Assembly: GCA_964625175.1 (NCBI GenBank)
Contig: CAZVAO010000015.1
Location: forward strand, 1 to 27,714
Source of the DNA: CAZVAO01 sp964625175
Lineage (GTDB): Bacteria; Bacillota; UBA994; PWPR01
Direction: 5' to 3'
DNA length: 27,714 nt
In this document: positions 22,650 to 27,714 of the stretch, in pieces
How the letters are laid out: the number at the start of each line of letters is the position of its first letter
How positions within the stretch are numbered: the first letter of the stretch is position 1
Notes under the pieces: model-generated
What the model was told of the DNA's origin: nothing
The model's database searches: none
What the model saw: only the letters and a program-made list of their open reading frames with translations
Position numbers and translations under genes: made by a program

Positions 22650-23915
22650 TTATTTACTCACAATTGGCAAGACACTTGCCCCAGCGGGCATGATATAGGC
22701 TTTATAGTCAGCACCGTGTTTGTCCCTAACCCGATCTAAAGCCTCTTCGAGGGATGCGGCATGATCCATCATGATGTTCTCTAATATGGCGGGTGTCAGA
22801 TCCGATACCCATATAACCTGTTTATCTGCAACGGCCCGCGCCAGTGCGAATGCCTTATGCCCTCCTAATTCAAATCCTCGTTCAAAGTGATCAAAAAGAT
22901 CCTGCCAGCACTCAGCCTCATCCATCCATTGCTCAAAGACATCCTCGCCATATCCCTCAGCACAAGAAGCACAGATAATGATTGTACCTCCAGGATTTGT
23001 CGCCTGTGCTGCATGCTCCAATGCTTTCTGGGCTTGATATAAGTTAATATCTTTCGGATACCCACCCGCACTCACTATGACAACATCAGCCCGTTCCGCA
23101 ATCGTAACCGTTGAACACTGGCGACAAATCTCTGTTCCAACCAGCCAAGCCTCTTCTACATCCCCTGCCACAACCGCCACAATTTGTTTTGTACTGTTGG
23201 TTACCACATTAAGAATGAAGTCAACCCCAATAATACGCGCTGCCTCCAGCATGGTTTTGTGAACGGGATTTGTCGCTATGCTACCACTTGAGCAACCCGG
23301 CTCATTCATACGTGAATGATTGTATTCAATCATTTCCCGTGAAGCGACCCCTGGAAGCGTTGACTTGCGTCCTCCAGAAAAGCCTGCAAAATAGTGAAGT
23401 GTAATCAGACCTGTATTGATAATGAAATCTGCATTCGCAACCCATTTATTGAGGAAAAGTTCCTGACCGTCACTAAGGACACCACAATTCACTAAATCAT
23501 CATCGGGATTATGACTAATAAGTCGCAGCCGCTCAACAATCTCCCTGCCAAATATTCTCTCATTTTCGGCTCTTGTATTAGGCCGATGAATACCTGTTGC
23601 GATTACCAGGGTTATTTGATCATCTCGAATCCCCACCGCCCGCAACGTTGCAAGCAAAGGAGGAAGCATCAGCTGATAGGGTGTTGGCCGCGTAACATCA
23701 TTGACGACAATGGCAACTGATTGCGGCTGTTTTCTTTGTAACAGTTCTAGTAAAGGCGGCGTTTCTATCGGACTCTTTATCGCTTGTTCAATCGCTGCTA
23801 GCGGATGCTCCAACACGGGTAGGTATTGCTGTTCAATAACCCCAAGTATGTTATGCTGAGCAATCCTCATGGTTAACTTTTCGTTCCCTTTTGCCATCTT
23901 AAACTCACAAATCAT
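22650..23915 (-). CDS. LarA-family nickel-dependent racemase
   Basis: A 421-residue member of the lactate racemase LarA family (DUF2088), cytoplasmic enzymes that use a nickel-pincer nucleotide to racemise or epimerise 2-hydroxyacids. Known functional residues fall at matching positions: His110 in ATGIHRP, His174 in LHYFAGFSGG, the cofactor-tethering Lys184 in GGRKSTLPG, and His200 in EYNHS. The start follows GAGGAGGG. None of the cofactor genes (larB, larC, larE) is in the window, so it depends on a distant set. LarA homologues act on lactate, malate, phenyllactate and sugar acids; the substrate is not resolved here. Confidence 0.9.
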   Translation of the reverse strand: MICEFKMAKGNEKLTMRIAQHNILGVIEQQYLPVLEHPLAAIEQAIKSPIETPPLLELLQRKQPQSVAIVVNDVTRPTPYQLMLPPLLATLRAVGIRDDQITLVIATGIHRPNTRAENERIFGREIVERLRLISHNPDDDLVNCGVLSDGQELFLNKWVANADFIINTGLITLHYFAGFSGGRKSTLPGVASREMIEYNHSRMNEPGCSSGSIATNPVHKTMLEAARIIGVDFILNVVTNSTKQIVAVVAGDVEEAWLVGTEICRQCSTVTIAERADVVIVSAGGYPKDINLYQAQKALEHAAQATNPGGTIIICASCAEGYGEDVFEQWMDEAECWQDLFDHFERGFELGGHKAFALARAVADKQVIWVSDLTPAILENIMMDHAASLEEALDRVRDKHGADYKAYIMPAGASVLPIVSK

Positions 23916-23940
23916 GTGTTTCCCTCCTCATTACCAGATA

Positions 23941-23963
23941 GTACAAAGCCGCCTCGCGGCGGC
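23941..23963 (-). terminator. GC-rich hairpin terminator after the lipoprotein gene
   Basis: GCCGCC (23948-23953) and GGCGGC (23958-23963) pair around TCGC. On the minus strand it is followed by CTTTGT, a weak T tract. It lies between the lipoprotein stop and the LarA-type start. Confidence 0.55.
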
Positions 23964-23992
23964 CCCATCATCTAAATCGTGTTAAATCACGT

Positions 23993-24679
23993 TTACTTAA
24001 AGGTGATTAATTTCTCAATATCAGCATCTGCGGATAAAATATCAACGATTTCGCTGACAACCGCACGCATCTTTTCATCCTGAATCATATTCGCTAGATA
24101 ATCGTGCAAATCATCCAAAGTCAGATCTTGTCGGTTGGTATCAACAACATACTGTAAGAAACGATCCTCGATTTCCTTTTCTGTCACAACTAAATCTTTT
24201 AACATGTCGTGATCTGTCGCATAAGTGTTCAAATAATAGTCAATATTGTCTTGAGTCTTTAAACTTTCACGAACCTCTTCTGCTGTCGTATTATTGTCCT
24301 CTAGAGCGGCTTGATAGGCGGCCTCATCTTCATAGGAGGCAACAAGGTCATCATAGGCGGCCGATACAGCGTCTTCGTCCGGTTCATAATCATCAGAATT
24401 AGCAGCTTGAATTAATACCTCGTTATCGATTAAAAAATCCAACACACTATTCTTTAAATAAACTTCTTCATCCTGCAAAACATCGCCCTCAACAGAGGCT
24501 CTATAATAATCTAAAGTTTCTTGGTATTTTTCTGCAAAATCCGCATAAACAATCTCTACCCCATTGACTGTAGCAATCACGTCTGTTGGTTCTGGAGTAG
24601 GGACTACCTTCTCCTCACAAGCTGCCAAAGTGAGGATTAACATCGCACATAGTAAAACAATTATTCCTTTTGATTTCAT
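23993..24679 (-). CDS. SurA-N/PrsA-like lipoprotein lacking an isomerase domain
   Basis: An extracytoplasmic lipoprotein of 228 residues: signal peptide with lipobox LAAC, then PTPEPTDVIATVNGVEIVYA, the start of a SurA_N-type chaperone domain, and a long, acidic, helical remainder. No parvulin rotamase motif is present, so it would act as a holdase or targeting chaperone for exported proteins. It starts at ATG 24679, where AGGGAAG precedes by 8 nt; an ATG eight codons upstream has no such site. Together with the cyclophilin lipoprotein at 10000 it represents an envelope folding set, though not in one operon. Confidence 0.8.
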   Translation of the reverse strand: MKSKGIIVLLCAMLILTLAACEEKVVPTPEPTDVIATVNGVEIVYADFAEKYQETLDYYRASVEGDVLQDEEVYLKNSVLDFLIDNEVLIQAANSDDYEPDEDAVSAAYDDLVASYEDEAAYQAALEDNNTTAEEVRESLKTQDNIDYYLNTYATDHDMLKDLVVTEKEIEDRFLQYVVDTNRQDLTLDDLHDYLANMIQDEKMRAVVSEIVDILSADADIEKLITFK

Positions 24680-24748
24680 AAATATCACTTCCCTATTAGA
24701 CATAGCACTATAATAGCATAATCACCTACACCTGACTAGACCTGAAAT

Positions 24749-24761
24749 TTTCTGCTATAAT
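24749..24761 (+). promoter_or_regulatory. Promoter candidate for the desulfurase/alkyltransferase operon
   Basis: TGCTATAAT (-10 TATAAT at 24756-24761, extended by TG), with CTGACT at a suitable -35 distance (24732-24737). A second candidate, TGTTATACT, is at 24870-24878. Both precede the chosen start at 24947, and the second lies inside the longer open frame. Confidence 0.45.
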
Positions 24762-24946
24762 GAAGCTTCCATTTGCCTATAATCGCTATAATCGATAATG
24801 AGCTGAACTGATTTTGAATCCCCTGTAAGGGCTGTGGCATCAAATTTATTAGTCGTTAAAATTAGTTTATGTTATACTTATTAGGGTATTTTCTGTCTCA
24901 AAAACACCAAATATCTTTAACGAATCTACCTTGGGAGGACCCTATA

Positions 24947-26116
24947 ATGCCCAAATGCTATTTAGATCACGCCTCTACAACGCGCTATAAACCGCCTCAA
25001 GTTTATGAAGCGATTATGGATACCATGAAGAATAATGGCTGTAGTCCTGGACGCGGGAGTTACCGTGACGCTCTACAAGCCGGACGCATTGTTTTGAATT
25101 CTCGAAAGCTAGTTGCCCAATTATTCAATGTGCCTGATGTCCGACAGGTTGTCTTTACACCTGGGATTACATGGTCGATAAACATGTGCTTGCGTGGCCT
25201 TCTACAGACTGGAGACCATGTCATTACAACATCCATGGAACATAACGCGATGTCACGGCCTTTGCGTTCCCTAAGTCTTGAACGGGGTGTAGATATTACT
25301 TGGCTCCAAGCAAATCGCTATGGTGAAATAGATTTAGCTGAGCTTGAATCCCAGATTAAACCCCAAACGCGCGTAATCGCTATAAATCACGGTTCAAATA
25401 CAATAGGAACCATTTTACCATTAGATAAAATCTCAGCAATTGCTCAACGCCATCATGTTTTCTTAATTGTCGATTGCGCTCAAACTGCTGGCTATTGTGA
25501 TATTGATTTTAACGAGTTGAAACTCGATGTGCTGGCCTTTACAGGACACAAAGCACTTCTGGGGCCACCTGGCACAGGGGGAATGATCCTGAGTACTAGA
25601 GCATCACAGGCGATCCGCCCTATTATTGCTGGAGGAACTGGTAGCCATTCCGATTACGAACTCCAACCCGAAAAAATGCCTGAGAAATTCGAGAGTGGGA
25701 CAACGAATACCCCGGGTATTGCTGGACTCGGTGCGGGGATTCAATACCTTTTAGATCAGGGGCTAGCAACCATCCGCAATCACGAACACCAACTGCTTAA
25801 AGTCCTAGTAGCAGGTCTAGAAACTATAGAAGGCGTTACGGTATGGCGCGCTCGATCACTGGAACAGCAGGTTCCTACACTATTAATAGCTATTGAAGGC
25901 TTAGATATGGGCATGGCCAGCTTGATCCTCGACGACCGCTTCGGTATTATGACTCGGTCAGGAATCCATTGTTCTCCACTCTCCCACCAAACGATTGGAT
26001 CGTATCCACATGGTGGGATTCGCTTGAGTATTGGTTGGTCTAATACTTTAGAAGATATCCAATATGCACTGGACTGTATCCGCCAAATTGCGGCTGAAGA
26101 ACGCGAAAATGCCTAA
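24947..26116 (+). CDS. Cysteine-desulfurase-family PLP enzyme (EF2568-type, class V aminotransferase)
   Basis: A 389-residue NifS/SufS-like enzyme. The PLP-binding lysine is Lys202 in FTGHKALLGPPGTGG. Other family marks are YLDHASTT at the N-terminus, MEHNA (98-102), VDCAQTAGY, and the catalytic-loop cysteine Cys342 in RSGIHCSPLSHQTIG. The SGIHC(A/S)P(L)xH pattern is that of the TIGR01977/EF2568 family, which in other genomes sits near selD and selenium-dependent hydroxylase genes. It could release sulfur or selenium from (seleno)cysteine. ATG 24947 follows GGGAGGA by 7 nt. Its stop overlaps the following alkyltransferase gene by 8 nt, so the two are translated together. Confidence 0.88.
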   Translation: MPKCYLDHASTTRYKPPQVYEAIMDTMKNNGCSPGRGSYRDALQAGRIVLNSRKLVAQLFNVPDVRQVVFTPGITWSINMCLRGLLQTGDHVITTSMEHNAMSRPLRSLSLERGVDITWLQANRYGEIDLAELESQIKPQTRVIAINHGSNTIGTILPLDKISAIAQRHHVFLIVDCAQTAGYCDIDFNELKLDVLAFTGHKALLGPPGTGGMILSTRASQAIRPIIAGGTGSHSDYELQPEKMPEKFESGTTNTPGIAGLGAGIQYLLDQGLATIRNHEHQLLKVLVAGLETIEGVTVWRARSLEQQVPTLLIAIEGLDMGMASLILDDRFGIMTRSGIHCSPLSHQTIGSYPHGGIRLSIGWSNTLEDIQYALDCIRQIAAEERENA

Positions 26117-26609
26117 GTCCTACTACTTGCTTGAGAATATGCCTTGGGGGATGTTCACAGTCGGTTATTATGAGAATCATCAGATTTTTTATGCTTCGCT
26201 CGATGGAATAATTCCCAGGGGAGCGCTTCAGCGTGGATGGCCCCAACTCAGCTCTAAGCTTCAACAATATGCAGCGGGAGAGCCCGTTAGTTTTAGTGAT
26301 TTGACCTTGGCACTCACAGCCTTTCCCCAATTCACTAGCCAAGTGATGACGTATCTTCAGCACAACTGCGCTTGGGGGTCAACGTGTACTTATGGAGAAG
26401 TCGCACTGACAATAGGTAAGCCAAAAGCGGCGCGGGCTATCGGACAAGTTATGGCGCGCAATCAAATTCCTCTTTTTGTACCCTGACATCGCGTTTTAGC
26501 GCGCACGGGTGCGGGTGGATTCTCAGCAAAAGGCGGCTTAACCCTCAAGCAGCAGATGCTCGCTCTGGAAAAAGTGGTCTTACCGATTAAACCAGGTTTT
26601 AGGGGCTAG
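26109..26609 (+). CDS. ogt: O6-alkylguanine-DNA alkyltransferase, predicted selenoprotein (Sec126)
   Basis: Suicide DNA-repair protein that takes the alkyl group from O6-alkylguanine onto its active-site residue. Family signatures are clear: TYGEVALTIGKPKAARAIGQ, with Tyr95 and the arginine finger Arg109, then VMARNQIPLFVP, TGA, HRVLARTGAGGFSAKGG, LTLKQQMLALEKV. In all typical members the residue at the TGA is the catalytic Cys of P-C-H-R. The frame stays open and family-like for 40 codons after the TGA (26484-26486), giving 166 residues, a full length. A hairpin directly follows. This is best read as selenocysteine insertion. TGA serves as an ordinary stop elsewhere (end of the ATPase gene), which argues against global recoding. 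It starts by coupling at ATG 26109, 8 nt inside the desulfurase gene. The alternative is an inactivating Cys-to-stop mutation. Confidence 0.78.
26484..26519 (+). promoter_or_regulatory. Candidate bacterial SECIS element with its UGA codon
   Basis: After TGA (26484-26486) comes a hairpin with arms CGCA (26502-26505) and TGCG (26510-26513) and a G-rich apical loop (CGGG); below it a mismatch and two more pairs extend the stem. The distance from the TGA to the loop guanines (about 20 nt) and the GGU in the loop resemble the E. coli fdhF element. A competing hairpin (26490-26493 with 26500-26503) is also possible, so folding must be computed. Confidence 0.5.
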
Positions 26610-26999
26610 CGTTTGAGGTTTGTTTAGCAAATTGGCAGGCTGTGAATGTAAATCCTCAGTCGGGCATTCACCGCTAACCTCCAACTTTAGACAAGCTCCC
26701 ACTTTTAAAAACAGCATATTTAGAAAACTAAAGAGGCTTCCAGCATGGCAGCCTCTTAAATATATCTGTAAACTGTAGAATTTCAGAAATGCGGCAACAT
26801 TCTAGGCGCGAGTAAAAACACAAAATAAAGCTATACATTGAGTATGCTGAGTAAGTGTTTTTATACTTAGCACATAGAATTTCAGAAAACATGTGGTGAG
26901 GTCAAGGAACAAACTTATTTTTCATATGAGGCAATACAACTAGTATGTCGAATGTTAAAAATAAGTGCAGTAACACAGAGATCACCTATTTCTGGGATT
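26610..26999. other. Intergenic region without a recognised gene
   Basis: No supported open frame. It holds a hairpin at 26731-26757 and a 14-bp direct repeat, TAGAATTTCAGAAA, at 26776-26789 and 26875-26888 (99 bp apart). The meaning of the repeat is unknown. Confidence 0.55.
26731..26757. terminator. Probable terminator hairpin downstream of the alkyltransferase
   Basis: AAGAGGCT (26731-26738) pairs with AGCCTCTT (26750-26757). The T tract is better on the minus strand, so it may serve the convergent thioredoxin-like gene, the alkyltransferase operon, or both. Confidence 0.55.
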
Positions 27000-27230
27000 C
27001 TACGAAATTAAGGCTGTGATTTCGTCTAAACTGGGCACCTTCCCCACAATCTTAATCTCGCCATCTATAGCTAACGCCGGTGTTTTCATCACCCCATAAG
27101 CCATGATTTCTGCAAGGTCTTCCACTTTAATGACTTCAGCAGTTACACCAGTTACTTCTAAAGCCTTATTAACGCGCTCATAAGTGCGCTTGCACTTATT
27201 ACAACCTGTTCCTAAAATTTCAATTTTCAC
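27000..27230 (-). CDS. Small thioredoxin-fold protein (redox-active disulfide protein type)
   Basis: A 76-residue cytoplasmic thioredoxin-like protein of the redox-active disulfide protein 2 family (TIGR00412). The active-site cysteines are in GTGCNKCKR (Cys10, Cys13), and the cis-proline loop is MKTPALAIDG. The family is usually beside a permease or an arsenic/sulfur-related regulator; here it stands alone, convergent with the desulfurase/alkyltransferase operon. The start codon is GTG, set by AAGGAGG 7 nt upstream. It could reduce disulfides or selenyl bonds, but no partner is shown. Confidence 0.88.
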   Translation of the reverse strand: MKIEILGTGCNKCKRTYERVNKALEVTGVTAEVIKVEDLAEIMAYGVMKTPALAIDGEIKIVGKVPSLDEITALIS

Positions 27231-27352
27231 TCGTTATCCTCCTTTTTATATGACGAATTATTTTACCCAATGATTAGCTATGACTTCTAGGATTTCCCCC
27301 ACTCTAGCTAACACCTCTATCATAACATATCTTACACAATTAGTTACCTGTA

Positions 27353-27381
27353 TTGTTCGAAATAGGCGACCATGATATACT
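27353..27381 (+). promoter_or_regulatory. Promoter of the anmK gene
   Basis: TTGTTC (27353-27358) and TATACT (27376-27381) are separated by 17 nt, with TG one base before the -10 (extended form). It lies about 60 nt before the start codon. Confidence 0.65.
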
Positions 27382-27440
27382 ATTAGGCATTAATCGACGT
27401 TTCAGTATTAGCTTATACCCTCTCAAAGGAGGCGAATTTT

Positions 27441-27714
27441 GTGCAACGAATTATAACTATGCGCAAGAAGCCCTATCGCTTAGCAATGGGACTGATGTCA
27501 GGAACTTCTGCTGACGGCATCGACACAGCTTTGGTTAAGATTGCTGGACACGGTTTAAACACTAAAGTAGATTTATTGGGCTACCACTCTTTCGATTACT
27601 CTACCCAAGATAAAAGCCTGATCCAGCGACTTTTCGACTATGAACATTGTAATATTCCTTACACCAGTTTTATGAATTTCAGGCTTGGAGAACTTTTTGC
27701 TGCTGCGGTCATTA
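27441..27714 (+). CDS. anmK: Anhydro-N-acetylmuramic acid kinase, N-terminal part (runs off the window)
   Basis: The first 91 codons of a kinase that phosphorylates and opens 1,6-anhydro-MurNAc to MurNAc-6-phosphate in cell-wall recycling. The signature LAMGLMSGTSADGIDTALVKI, carrying the nucleotide- and sugar-binding residues, lies at about residues 14-34. GTG 27441 is the start, preceded by AAAGGAGG at 8 nt; the in-frame ATG six codons later is possible. The gene is truncated by the window edge, not by mutation, so the rest of its context (for example a MurQ-like etherase) is not visible. Confidence 0.9.
   Translation, partial: MQRIITMRKKPYRLAMGLMSGTSADGIDTALVKIAGHGLNTKVDLLGYHSFDYSTQDKSLIQRLFDYEHCNIPYTSFMNFRLGELFAAAVI

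Noticed and set aside
24869..24946. 26-codon N-terminal extension of the desulfurase-family protein
   Set aside because: It overlaps a promoter candidate, lacks a ribosome binding site, and the family N-terminus begins at YLDHAST after the ATG at 24947.

Overview
The window looks like a chromosomal scaffold piece from a low-to-mid GC Gram-positive anaerobe (Bacillota, most likely Clostridia). The evidence is strong AAGGAGG-type ribosome binding sites, frequent GTG/TTG starts, many intrinsic terminators, lipoproteins with LxAC boxes, a ferredoxin-type aldo/keto reductase, and an apparent selenocysteine codon. No rRNA, tRNA or CRISPR array was seen. Two 100-base N runs (15332-15431 and 17875-17974) show that this is a draft assembly.

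Layout. 437-1794: an Asp/Glu racemase and a peptide-deformylase-like gene, divergent around an inverted repeat. 1909-4851 (all minus): a cobalamin riboswitch with its own promoter and attenuator drives a btuF-like lipoprotein and a btuC-like permease; an O-methyltransferase gene lies upstream and its stop codon sits inside the riboswitch promoter. 5100-7311 (plus): an Fe-S aldo/keto reductase and a D-2-hydroxyacid dehydrogenase. 7393-9910: an inserted island with a secreted partner protein, a frameshifted secreted metzincin-type protease and a decayed IS256-family element. It is bracketed by a 71-bp direct repeat of the dehydrogenase 3' end. 10000-11731: a two-domain cyclophilin lipoprotein and a cytosolic cyclophilin. 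11890-15233 (minus): a membrane diguanylate cyclase and an M24 creatinase-like protein. 15234-18430: a DinG-type helicase set between two repeat-rich, gap-containing intergenic stretches. 18435-19952: an anchored Ig-like protein and two XRE regulators. 20092-22513: rhomboid protease, then a translationally coupled AAA ATPase/TOPRIM pair. 22650-24679 (minus): a LarA-type racemase and a SurA-N-like lipoprotein. 24947-26609: a cysteine-desulfurase-family gene overlapping an O6-alkylguanine-DNA alkyltransferase gene whose catalytic Cys codon is TGA. 27000-27714: a small CxxC thioredoxin-like protein and the start of anmK.

Two stretches stand out. The first is the alkyltransferase: the reading frame continues for 40 family-typical codons after the TGA, and a hairpin lies just downstream. 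This is best explained as a selenoprotein (P-U-H-R in place of P-C-H-R), encoded right after an EF2568-type cysteine-desulfurase homologue, a family linked elsewhere to selenium use. The second is the ATPase/TOPRIM pair (4-nt ATGA overlap), which has the architecture of a split OLD-like/PARIS-like anti-phage module but with a small TOPRIM partner. Smaller points of interest are the riboswitch promoter embedded in a stop codon, the island bounded by a duplicated gene end, a degenerate cyclophilin domain, and an M24 protein with altered metal ligands.
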